The notes beneath the pieces are model-generated. The model was given only the letters and a program-made list of their open reading frames with translations. It did no database searches and was not told the origin of the DNA. A DNA stretch of 64,000 nt from Plasmopara viticola (Eukaryota; Oomycota; Peronosporomycetes; Peronosporales; Peronosporaceae). Position numbers and translations under genes: made by a program. Of the stretch, positions 10,365 through 19,620 are shown one piece after another (the first letter of the stretch is position 1; each line of letters opens with the position of its first letter). The DNA is taken from the NCBI GenBank assembly GCA_001695595.3, contig MBPM02000033.1, forward strand, positions 62,001 to 126,000, given 5' to 3'.

Positions 10365-12189
10365 TCAATAATGGTTGATATTTCGCGTGCCATGGCTGGC
10401 ACGAGCCGCACGCATACGACCAATTTCACTGTTGGCCTCGAGCTCATCGTAAGGTTCTGGGAGTTCTTTTAGCCGTGCTTTGACCATCCACAGCAACATC
10501 ACACTGACACCCACTAACGTGATAGCAAGGATAAACGTAATGTAGCTTACGGCAACGGCTCCGTTTGCCTGTCCGCTCTGCCCACTCATGAAAAATCCCA
10601 TAAGAACTGGAATAAAGACTTCGCCCATTCCACAGCCAAACACGATGAGCGACGACACACGTCGAATGAGCTGCTCATTAATCACTCGCGTCAAACAGTG
10701 AATACTTAGCGTAAAGAGCGGTGCCAACGCAAACGAAAAAAGAAAAAGACAGATCGCAAGAGTGACTAGACCCGCTTGAGCACCGAATAGAAGCCCGAAT
10801 GAACTTGCTCCGCACACCAAGGCGCACACCACGATTGAGTAAAGATTTTTATCATGAAATAAAAACCTTGGAAGAACCACATACGACACAGTCAATGAAC
10901 CCCAAAACAGCACCATCGCCGCGCACTGCCACACTGCCTGATTGCTCTCATTTTCAGTTTCAGGGCCCGACACGTCAGTCACTGCCCAGTTCTTCTTTGT
11001 AAAAACGGTACCAACATAGTCGTACAAAAAGGCAGCGAGACCAAGTTGAGTTCCAAAGAGCACAGTCGCGTAGATGGTCACGAGCAAAATGATAAAGTTG
11101 TTTTTTGAGTCGTATGTGTCTGGATTGCAGTTTTTTGAGCCGCTGATGTGCTTGGCGTGCAAAAAAACCCCACCTACAATTGGGCTCGGTACAGTAGGAA
11201 CACGACGCGTGGGGTCCTCAAAAGACACTAATGTCTGATGCTCATCACGTCCATAGTAATTGTGTGGGCCAGGCAATATTGCGACTAATGCGACCGGAAA
11301 TACCGTTAAGATGGCCAATCCAAAAAATGCATACCCAAGATCCATGTCCAGTATTGTAAGAACTAGCGCCGCCATTGCCCCCAGCAAGCAGCCAAGGCCG
11401 TAACTGATGTTCATGGACGTGACAATGCTACGCCTTTGCTGATTTTGATCCCCAGCAATCCACATCGAACAACGGTTTAATCTTATCAAATCATTTGCAC
11501 GCCGTCAGTCTTAATGATAACATTCTGACATCAAAACTGCACACGTACGTTATGTTCAATAGTGCCGTCCAAAACCCTTTGGCAATAAATAGCATTCCGA
11601 CTCCTACGTTGCCTGTAGCAGCAGCGACAGGTGTAAGACACGCGTACCACGCGCCACTACATAGCAGCAGCACAACGATCAGTTGCTTTATAAAATCTCT
11701 CTCCTTGAAAAAATTAAGCACAAAGTCGCTCATAAAGCTCATAACAAGCGCTGCGCCTCCGTGAGCTGCAAAAATGGGTCCAAATCCGTAGACCGGTGCT
11801 GCTAACCCCGAATTTTTTTGCGCCAACGCTGAGAAATAGACAAGCGCGGGTCCAAGCATTCCCATAAAGGTGCCTTGTAGCAAGTAGATGGTCCGGTACG
11901 CCAGTAGCTGCGGCGCATACTGTCCCTCTTCATTGAGCTCTGCGGCCGCCACAATCACCGGATGACTACTACCACTACTACTGCTTACTCGGTGATGCTG
12001 GCGGTGTTGATGCTGTAATTGGGAGCGCGTCTGACTCGTAGACGTGTAAGCGCCGTATGTGTCACCAGGCAAAAGTGGCGCCGTGGCACTCCCTGACTCT
12101 AAGCCGATTTTGTAGCGACCGAAAGCATCTCGGCTGTAAAAGTCACTTGACGTCTGGTACGACGACTGTGATAAACTGTAGCGCTGCAT
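10365..12189 (-). CDS. major facilitator superfamily transporter, two exons
   Basis: Predicted multi-pass membrane transporter of the major facilitator superfamily. The substrate is not identifiable. Exon 1 (12189-11549) encodes a Ser/Gln/His-rich cytoplasmic N-terminus of about 100 residues, then the first membrane segments (TIYLLQGTFMGMLGPALVYF, FGPIFAAHGGAALVMSFMSD, LIVVLLLCSGAWYA). Exon 2 (11481-10365) carries an MFS-type loop (MWIAGDQNQQRRSIVTSMN) and further helices, ending in a soluble tail. A 67-base intron (11482-11548) is inferred: donor GTACGT, internal CTGAC branch-like site, acceptor AAG. Splicing joins the frames without loss, whereas the unspliced frame hits TGA. The first ATG in frame is at 12189, after a stop upstream. 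The G-x-G-P-x-L start recalls MFSD4/NaGLT-like proteins, but this is only a hint. It is divergent from the kinase gene 220 bases away. Confidence 0.85.
11482..11548 (-). other. intron of the MFS gene
   Basis: 67 bases, donor GTACGT, a CTGAC branch-like motif about 20 bases before the 3' end, and an unusual AAG acceptor. It is placed by the need to join exon 1 (phase 2) to the frame that continues LNRCSMWIAGDQ. An uncompensated frameshift is the alternative reading. Confidence 0.65.
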
Positions 12190-12409
12190 GGTGGCTAAAT
12201 GACCTGGATATGAAATGGCAATTTTCGTGTTTTGCACTTATGGTAACTTTTGTGATTGATCAAAATATAGAATATGTGTGGTGTAATCACAAAAGTACTG
12301 TACGTATAGCATGCAGCTGTCTTCTGCCCTTCCTCTACGCGACCGACCCTCTATACCCCGTAAGTTGTGCCGGCAGTGTTGATCACTCTCGTCTTGCTCC
12401 ATTAAAGCA
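12190..12409. promoter_or_regulatory. shared intergenic promoter region
   Basis: A 220-base gap lies between the divergent start codons of the MFS gene (12189, minus) and the kinase gene (12410, plus). It must hold both promoters unless the kinase starts at the internal ATG (12479). I see no clear match to the oomycete initiator plus flanking element. Confidence 0.5.
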
Positions 12410-14032
12410 ATGTCAGAAGCCTTTGCGAATCGCGTCCAGCGTGACCTAGGTCTCTTCGATTTCTTTCGTAGCCGTACAATGTCCTTAAGCCTCCGCAATT
12501 CACACCCAGCCGCGTCATCGTCCAGCGCCAGTCATGCCAAGGTTACTAACCGCTCGCTCGCATCGTCGGCGTCGATGCCACCGCCCGTACCCACTTCTGC
12601 GCCTTCATCTAATAATACATACGCAGCTTCTGCGACTTCAATGCCACCAATAGCCGAGCTGATGGACTTTGAGACGAATTCTTCGTCAGTCGAGTCGCTC
12701 CACACCAACGACCACCTAAGCGACGATGACGACGACAGCGACTCAGACGACGGTATTGCCTTCACTGTTGATGGCGAAAAATCTATGGGCAGCGCTATTA
12801 ACAAGTACGAAGTAGTGCGTGAGCTGGGTCGAGGTGCTACAGCCATTGTACAGCTTGGCCGCTTGCGCGGAGGAGACGAGCTTGTGGCGCTCAAGGTATT
12901 TAAGACTTCGTTACTTCGTAAAATGCGCGAAGTGAAGCGCGTTGGGCGACGAATGATTGTGTCAACGGCTCTGGATAAGGTGCAGGTGGAAATTGCGATT
13001 ATGAAGAAACTGCATCACCCAAATCTGCTAAATTTGCTGGAGGTATTTGACGACGACTCGGATACGCTCGTGTTGATGCTCGAGTACGCGCCTTTGGGTC
13101 AAGTAATGCAATGGTTTCCTGAAGAGAGGCTTTACAAGAGGCCAGGGAGTACGGAACAATCTCACTATTTTTCCGAAGAAGAATTGCGTGTTTGCGTACG
13201 GCAGCTCCTTCTTGGACTGCAGTATTTGCACGAAAACAATATCTGTCACCGCGACTTAAAGCCTGAGAATATTCTCGTGAGTCATGATGGCACATTTAAA
13301 ATTGCCGACTTTGGTGTTGCACACTTTTTCGAGGAAGACGAGAAGGAATTTAAAGCCAAGGCGGTTGCAGACGAAGCAACTTCGACTGCAGTGAAACCAC
13401 AGAAAAAAGGGTACGTTTCAACAACTGCTGGAACGTATGCATATATGGGTCCAGAGACACTCAAAGGTGGTGAGTATAGTGCGTATGCGGCGGACATATG
13501 GGCACTGGGTATCAGCATTCACGCGCTGGCCTTCGGTACAATCCCATTTTACGACCCAGATGTTGTGACACTTTTTGAAATGATTGAAAAGAATCCAATC
13601 GAGCTTGATAACAATGGCAACGGTTCGCAGGGTCTGGCCGAGCTCTTGTACGGTCTGCTAGAAAAGAACCCTGAAAATCGTTGGTCATTGCAGATGTGCA
13701 AGGAGCATCCATGGGTACTTGAGGGATTTTCAGCTCAGGAAAAGCAGGAGTATGTGGAAACAAGCTACGACGCTGTTGAGGTTAATCAGGAGGACCTAGA
13801 ATGTGCAGTAACTCGCGTGACTTCTTTGAATGTCATTCTGCGAGTGAAACTCGGCGCCAACAAGTGGAAGCGAAAAGCGATGCGAACATTGGAGAAGCAA
13901 CGAAAAAGTGGACAGGACAGCGGTAGCATTCTTGTTGAGTCTTCATGGAGTTCAGGTGTAAGTGTGATCGATGCGACGGTAAAAGAACCTTTAGCTACCT
14001 CAAATTTAGCCTACAACCAGCTCGAGATTTAG
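12410..14032 (+). CDS. Ser/Thr protein kinase, CaMKK-like
   Basis: 540-residue single-exon protein kinase. Residues 1-130 are a Ser/Pro-rich and acidic leader (DDDDDSDSDDG near 105-114). The kinase domain spans about 133-436: Gly loop GRGATAIV (140-147), catalytic Lys162 in VALKVFK, alpha-C Glu194, HRDLKPEN (280-287, catalytic Asp282), DFG (300-302) and an activation segment ending GTYAYMGPE, with MGPE replacing the usual APE. An insert between the Gly loop/Lys and alpha-C (about 166-192) and another before HRD match the layout of calmodulin-dependent protein kinase kinases, which phosphorylate activation loops of CaMK/AMPK-type kinases. A calmodulin-binding C-terminal helix is possible (VILRVKLGANKWKRKAMRTL, about 475-494). 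The start was taken at the first ATG. A second ATG (codon 24) is also possible. Confidence 0.88.
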   Translation: MSEAFANRVQRDLGLFDFFRSRTMSLSLRNSHPAASSSSASHAKVTNRSLASSASMPPPVPTSAPSSNNTYAASATSMPPIAELMDFETNSSSVESLHTNDHLSDDDDDSDSDDGIAFTVDGEKSMGSAINKYEVVRELGRGATAIVQLGRLRGGDELVALKVFKTSLLRKMREVKRVGRRMIVSTALDKVQVEIAIMKKLHHPNLLNLLEVFDDDSDTLVLMLEYAPLGQVMQWFPEERLYKRPGSTEQSHYFSEEELRVCVRQLLLGLQYLHENNICHRDLKPENILVSHDGTFKIADFGVAHFFEEDEKEFKAKAVADEATSTAVKPQKKGYVSTTAGTYAYMGPETLKGGEYSAYAADIWALGISIHALAFGTIPFYDPDVVTLFEMIEKNPIELDNNGNGSQGLAELLYGLLEKNPENRWSLQMCKEHPWVLEGFSAQEKQEYVETSYDAVEVNQEDLECAVTRVTSLNVILRVKLGANKWKRKAMRTLEKQRKSGQDSGSILVESSWSSGVSVIDATVKEPLATSNLAYNQLEI

Positions 14033-14841
14033 CGACAACAAACGATTAATTAGATGACGGCTTTCTGTTTTTTTTATTGATCCATTAGCTTGATGATAGA
14101 CGATAGCTACATGAAGTCGAGCTCATGTGATTAGCAGGAAGGAGATGGTGACCTATGCATACTGAAGTCTTTCGAAAAATAAAAAGGAATAGACTGCCGT
14201 AGCATCTCCCGAGAAACGACTGGTCACTAATTTTATCGATAGAATGCAAATGATAGACTGGTTTCCTGATAGGGTGTCACGGCGTTCAAAGCTGACAAGC
14301 AAATTTTATGCACTAGCGCCTAGGTTGCGCAGGCTCCGGTGATCTAGAACGCCGCGCAGCCTAAGCCGGTAGAACTAATGGGTATCTCTTTCAACGAGAA
14401 GAAAATATTAAGCCTTTTCTTCTTGATCCAGAAGAAAGAGATAATTCCCAAAAGCGGCCACGATCACAGACGATCAGGTGCGCGTGACTTTAAAGTCTTT
14501 TAAAATAGGCGGGGCTCAAAGCTGGGTACTCACCTGTGAAGCGACTAAACCTGGATAATTTGTGTCATGGGAACACGTAAGAAGCAGTTTAGAGGAAGTT
14601 CAATTTTTTAGGCTCCGCTAGCGCTCAAGCTTCCTTACATGCAAGCGAGAGATGTGCAAACTTTACGGATATGGAGATTAGTAGAGAAATTTGACGGCTT
14701 GGGGCCACATCTTCGAACAAGCTAAGGTAACTGCATTGATACATGTCCCAAGCGATCTCGTCTTGTTTGGGTGGACGAGCAGTTTTAAGCTACAAACTTT
14801 GGTCCGCTGATCGAGTCCAGTCCGAATAAATTTTAGCTTCG
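14033..14841. other. intergenic, no gene seen
   Basis: This follows the kinase stop and ends at the SINE copy 2 target duplication. It holds no frame over 60 codons and no repeats I could recognise. A T-run at 14069-14077 may belong to the kinase 3' end. Confidence 0.5.
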
Positions 14842-14859
14842 ACAAGCAAAAAAAAAAAA

Positions 14860-15188
14860 GCTTCGGAAAAGGTTGGGGTGACGCCCTCCTTCCAAGCGCG
14901 GGGGCTAAATGCTCGCGCGCTTCGGGCAGGTGCTCTCGGGCATCTGCAGGTCTCTAACGAGTCTCACCCTCGACGCGACGGTCTCCAGCACCAGGGCGCT
15001 ACCTGGGCTCTTATCAAGTCAGACTTAAACAAAATAATGGAAGACCCTCACGACCTCGGTGCTGGCTGCACTGCCCGCCGAACGAGACCCGACGTATGCG
15101 GACACCACTCTATGCCGTGGACTAGCCAGACTGAGCCTAGCACGTGCATAACTTGGCAACGCGATAACGTAATACAATACAATAGAAC
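14860..15188 (+). mobile_element. SINE-like repeat, copy 2 (full length)
   Basis: About 329 bases, starting GCTTCGGAAAAGGTTGGGG and ending TAATACAATACAATAG. It is flanked by the direct repeat ACAAGCAAAAAAAA (left from 14842, where the A-run is longer; right 15189-15202). It is closely similar to copies 1 and 3, differing by scattered substitutions and small indels. Insertion at an A-rich target fits target-primed reverse transcription. Confidence 0.87.
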
Positions 15189-15202
15189 ACAAGCAAAAAA
15201 AA

Positions 15203-16232
15203 TTCATTACACAAACCGATCCGACAATGTGTATTTTTCTTGTACCTAATGGACAAGTGAGGCGCTCGCAGGAGCCTCGCCCTCAAAGCTAGATAAAGCG
15301 CTAGGGATAAGTGACCTACAGGGGAAGAACTTACCACCGTGATGTGAGTGTAACTGATAGCTTTTGCGACTTTATTCCCTGAGAACTTGGCAGCTCCTTT
15401 AGAGGGATTCAGCATTAGTGAGTTGTAGATTGTATACGCAAGTGTACGAGGATATGATAAATACATTCCGAGACTTGGGTGTCTCTAGCATGTCAAGTGG
15501 CTTTTCATGACAGCAAATGATTGCGGTCAACCAAAAGAAGAGTATTCGATGCCCTTCGAAAGAGAAAGGATATACATGGCTATAATGTTTGATATGTCAG
15601 CAGCACAAACTCATTGTTTGTGCTTGACATATCGTGCCCACCAAAACTTTCAGGTAAGACGCGAGATTGATCTAAAGAGTATGTCACCACTTCTACGAGA
15701 ACAATCTGAGCTCATTAATGCTTTAATTAAAAAATTCACTAATATTGCTCTGCAGTCGTCACAGATGTTAGAGGTAACAATGCCGAGCACAAGCAGCGAC
15801 TTTTTATGCTTATAATACGCTAGCCACTTGCGAAAACGACTTTTAAAAATCGTGTTGCTTTACAGCATGTCTGGGTGCACTTTGTGTAATGCGCTAGATG
15901 TAGTAGATGTTTGATGCCAGATCTAAATGAGGACTACTCACGCTGGGTAGATAGTCTAGAGGCATGCTTTAGGAGTGGCTTGAGATGCCACAAGGGCTAT
16001 AAGACGTCCCAGAAACATCTATTTAACTGATCACGCGACTAATTTGACCTTGAGTGGCTTTTGCATAAGCACACCTTGATTATTTATTCGTCTATAGCTG
16101 TTCTGAGGGGGATTAGTTGGAATAACATCTCATTTGGAAGTCTTAAGGGGTACTAGAATTTTCAAGACTTAAAGTCTTATTATGCCCTCAAAATCTCATC
16201 CAAACATTGTTTTCTGCGCTCGACCTTGCTGT
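15203..16232. other. intergenic, contains one hairpin
   Basis: The only structure seen is the inverted repeat at 15591-15633. A plus frame 15507-15815 (102 codons) spans that hairpin and has no domain, so I do not call it a gene. Confidence 0.45.
15591..15633. other. 43-base imperfect hairpin
   Basis: The left arm GATATGTCA, spacer GCA and GCACAAAC is followed by a 5-base loop TCATT. The right arm is GTTTGTGC, T and TGACATATC. This gives 17 pairs (8 + 9) with a small asymmetric internal loop of three bases against one. It could be a small palindromic relic, a structured RNA segment or chance. No function is claimed. Confidence 0.6.
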
Positions 16233-16360
16233 CAAGGCGAGAAGAGGCCACGAAACTAGGAGAATAAGTATTTATAAGTCTCTGCCCTTTGAAAAGCAAG
16301 GCGAGAAGAGGCCACGAAACTAGGAGAATAAGTATTTATAAGTCTCTGCCCTTTGAAAAG
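16233..16360. repeat. perfect 64-base tandem duplication
   Basis: Two identical 64-base units (16233-16296 and 16297-16360) begin CAAGGCGAGAAGAGGCCACG and end CTGCCCTTTGAAAAG. No mismatch was seen between the units, so the duplication is recent or an assembly artefact. It contains no gene. Confidence 0.92.
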
Positions 16361-18299
16361 CCGAAAGAGCCTGAAGATTACTGTGTAAACATTTCGACGC
16401 ACCTCAGCCCCCTCGCGCTTGGATGAGCAACGGTTGATCCGACTAGGAAGATTGCAAACAACAGCCCATTTCTTTCAATTTCCTCAAGGGTTCAGATTCG
16501 CCCCAAAAAAGCAGTAGCAAGCTATTCAAGGCTGACCCTTAGAGCACTCTTGATCGGTCGTGCAGATGTTGCTGGCTCTTTGTGCAAGGTCGAAAAGAGA
16601 GCGGTCTCCACCGGCGTGCCTTTCCCATCAAGGCCAGCGAGATTTTCATGTGAAGCTTGTCGTGAAGCAAAGACGCGTATACAAGAGTCATAAGCTACTT
16701 GTAGAGTGGCACGACTGTTTCCTTCTTACCAAAATTATGCGAGCCGTTGTATCAGCCTCGTCAGATTTGCCCGAAAAGGGTCTTTAGCCACGGACGCTTT
16801 GTAGAAAGTTAGCAGTGTTTAAATTGCTAGTTGATATCTTTCCACACTGGTGCACGGGGATTAGTTGGCTGGTATTATGTCTAAGCCAAGAGAGCTCAGC
16901 GTTGGTCCGCTGAATGAGCCGATTGCACCTAACTCTCACAAGTGTAATTCTTTGGGAGTGAGGTTTTGACCTATTGGAAGCTTACCCATTGTTCACATGA
17001 ATATTTCAATCCGGCCGTGGTGTTTACGGTACCCAAGACTTTCGCTAGGCTGGACATATGCTACCCATGGTTTTGGTAGAGTAAAACGTCTGAGATGAAT
17101 TGATAAGCACGCGCATAGATGCCGTCAAGTCCTTCTGAGACAATTGCTTTATTAAACAAATCTCCTACTGTCAACGCTATTCGAGAAGTGGTCTTCAAAA
17201 AGCCCTTACGGCGTGCGAAGCACCCCTCGACGCCACGGTCTTCATTGGCCGATCCAAAAAATCATGCCTTTTTTGTTGCTCAAAAAATAAGTAGAGATTT
17301 TTTGGGACCAGGGACTCGAGACAAAACTCAGCGGTGGACGAGTGCAATAACATTGTTAATTACGCTAGTAATTTTGGTTTATAGAGGCCTTTTGTTTCTG
17401 CTCTTACTAGTCTCCGGTGTTGGTGTCGCTTAAACAATGGAATCACCAATCGAGATATGGAAATTGCCATGGAAGCTTTGCCTTAATGGCAAAGGCTTAC
17501 TAAATAGCAGATAAGCTTGACGGCAAGTCTAAAATCTTTCGGAGCTTTTTCTCGGAATTTAGCTGATCGTCATAGTTTTTCGTTTTCTCCATGCATGAAA
17601 CTATTTCAATTATAGTGCGAAGGGATGTAACGGGCCACTCCATTAAGGACTTAATGTTAAAAGCTGGCTTCTCAGCAATTTTAGATATATAGTGGCTCTT
17701 GATGCAAATTAGGCACCCTATCTATGTTTGTACCGGTATGCAATTATGAGGCATCTTGGCAATATATCTTAAAGAATTGTTAGCAAATTAGTCACTTATT
17801 TGGAATAAGGGGTCGGGCCAAAATGTATAACCGTTCTATAGGAGTTATTTGCCTACTTCGATTCCCTTAGACCAAAACTAATAAACAGTTGCTCAATAAA
17901 GAGATGAATAGCTTCCTGCACGTCTTCTGGGGCAAGATGCTGTAGTGCGCCGTCACATTAAAGCTCTACACGCCTTCACGCGATTGTTAGAGTCCGTGAA
18001 AATCTAGATTGATAGACAGGACGAACAGCAGTGCGACTCACAGCTTCACCCGTTTAGCCCTCTTACAATATAGAGCGTGCAAAGAATTAATCTGCAATTT
18101 GCCCATATCACGGCAGTGATTGCCAAAAAGAGCAAGCTGACTCAACATCAATGGAATGTAGAATGTTATCGAAATCGAAGCAAACGCTAATTAGATTTCG
18201 AGACACGTCAAGAAGTTTTGTTACTTTTAAATGCCTACTTGAAAAATTTCCTGTACAAGAAGCCGTTGAACAACGGAGGCTATACTCACCAAAGCAATG
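16361..18299. other. intergenic, one weak small ORF
   Basis: AT-rich with scattered stops in all frames, apart from the frame at 17119-17433 listed separately. No transposon domain was recognised here. The stretch lies downstream (minus strand) of a gypsy protease trace, so unrecognisable pol remains are possible. Confidence 0.4.
17119..17433 (+). CDS. possible small tail-anchored protein
   Basis: 104 codons with an ATG start. The N-terminal two thirds is hydrophilic and basic (VFKKPLRRAKHPSTPRSS). The C-terminus is strongly hydrophobic (AITLLITLVILVYRGLLF, then LLLLVSGVGVA), which would make a tail-anchored or single-pass membrane protein. No family is recognised and there is no signal peptide. 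It lies alone in a transposon-rich desert, so chance or a fragment is as likely as a real gene. Confidence 0.25.
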   Translation: MPSSPSETIALLNKSPTVNAIREVVFKKPLRRAKHPSTPRSSLADPKNHAFFVAQKISRDFLGPGTRDKTQRWTSAITLLITLVILVYRGLLFLLLLVSGVGVA

Positions 18300-18334
18300 T
18301 TTCGCGAAATTAAATGGTTGAGACCTAAACTCTT

Positions 18335-18660
18335 GCCCCGCCAATCGATCCAGAACTTGGTCTCTTCTCTCCGCCGCATGACCTCGATCATGTCGTTCTT
18401 GTCCATGTCGAGAGCAAAGAATGACTCCGTGCTGTCGACGTCTCCAAATTTTACTGCCAGATATATTGCGCATTAGGGCAGTCTGGAACCATTAGCCAGT
18501 CGAACTGCAATCGGCTCGATTTTGTTGCCCTTCTGTAGGATTCCAGTCAGCCTATTTTAGCTGACCGTAATGCGCGCGAAGCTTCTCGAAGAATAATGCC
18601 TCGAAAACGTTTTTCATAACCTCTTACATTTGCGTGTACAATTATAATTATTGTAACTGT
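18335..18660 (-). pseudogene. Ty3/gypsy protease remnant, copy A
   Basis: Read on the minus strand, this segment gives IAVRLANGSRLP, then YLAVKFGDVDSTESFFALDM and FWIDWRGKSLG. This matches the back half of oomycete gypsy aspartic proteases, where a substrate-strand VRLADG and a D-M-D-K-x-D-M-I-L-G-M-P-W-L block precede IDWRGK. Here the LGMPWL block has become EVMRRREE, a stop follows SRLP, and the catalytic DTG region upstream is unrecognisable. It is a dead fragment and probably belongs with the gag-like frame at 19395-19613. Confidence 0.65.
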
Positions 18661-19394
18661 GTTGTGTATTGAGAGCTGTCAGGCTCTCGGAGGCCAAGAT
18701 CTCATGATGTGCATTAGCCATGGTGGCTTCAATCTTCACCATGCCCTTACAAGCGAACGACATTTATTTGGATCTGATGACACGGCTACTCCTGGTGACT
18801 CATTGAAAACCTTAGACGAGACGAAGTTCTCTTTCATCGGCTCTCTTAATGACAGAAAGGAATCATGTGTCATTGCTCAACACAGCCAAAGCAATGGGAG
18901 CTGTTTCGTTCGGCAAAAGTCAGAGATCGTGGACTTTACTGCTCGGGGTTTTGTAGGTCAAGAAACTGCTTATACATCCAAAAAGACTAGAGCGCAAAGG
19001 TAAGTTTATGAATCAAGCCGCCTTGACTTATTCTGGAAGCGTCATCAGACCGTCCTTCCTTTTTTTCTATATGAATACTCAAGAATTTTCAAATCTCTTG
19101 CTTGCATGAAAGGGAGCGTAAGAACTGGCGGTAAATAAAAGCCCGCCGGAAACAAAGCGCCTCTCAACAATTAATTTCTCTGATGAAGAAATTTCAAGGA
19201 TGAGTGGCCATCTTTTAGCCCGCCCTCCTATGTAAAAGAGCACAAACTGAACGTGCACCTGATTACCTGCGATCATGGCTCGGTCATCTCTATACTCTAA
19301 GTCTAAAAGACAAGGCTATCGTATTGCTTCTGATTAAGAGCAAAAAGCTTGAAATTTATCGGGTTGATATTTGCTTGAAACACCATCCCCGGGG

Positions 19395-19613
19395 CTAGCG
19401 GAGTCTGTGCAGCTTGAGCTCTAGAGCATCAGCTTTTCTCGTAAAGTTTGTGCGCCGTGAAAATTTCGGTTGCTCAGCAGGAAGGAGGGCTGCAAATGCA
19501 TCCGCCTGCTCAGGTCGATGAAAGTCAGCGAGTCGATCGGTCAGCGCATACTCCGTGTCTGACAGATGCGGGAGGATGATTCGATCCGTCCCGGAACCTA
19601 ATAGAGAGCTCAT
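19395..19613 (-). pseudogene. gag-like fragment of same gypsy family, copy A
   Basis: A minus-strand frame containing LPHLSDTEYALTDRLADFHR, then PEQADAFAALLP and FSRRTNFTRKADALELKL. A diverged relative (YLSDAQFALLKRLAIFYR, ETVAIFAA) lies at 25142-25405. In both places the fragment sits upstream (minus strand) of a gypsy protease trace, which is why I take it to be gag. The identity of the domain is inference. Confidence 0.45.
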
Positions 19614-19620
19614 ATGAAGA

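Noticed and set aside
15507..15815. 102-codon plus frame spanning the hairpin
   Set aside because: No domain, and part of it is the inverted repeat. Chance is more likely.
18659..19003. 114-codon plus frame as a possible secreted effector
   Set aside because: No signal peptide and no RXLR or LFLAK-like motif. The minus strand of the same stretch reads as gypsy-related sequence.
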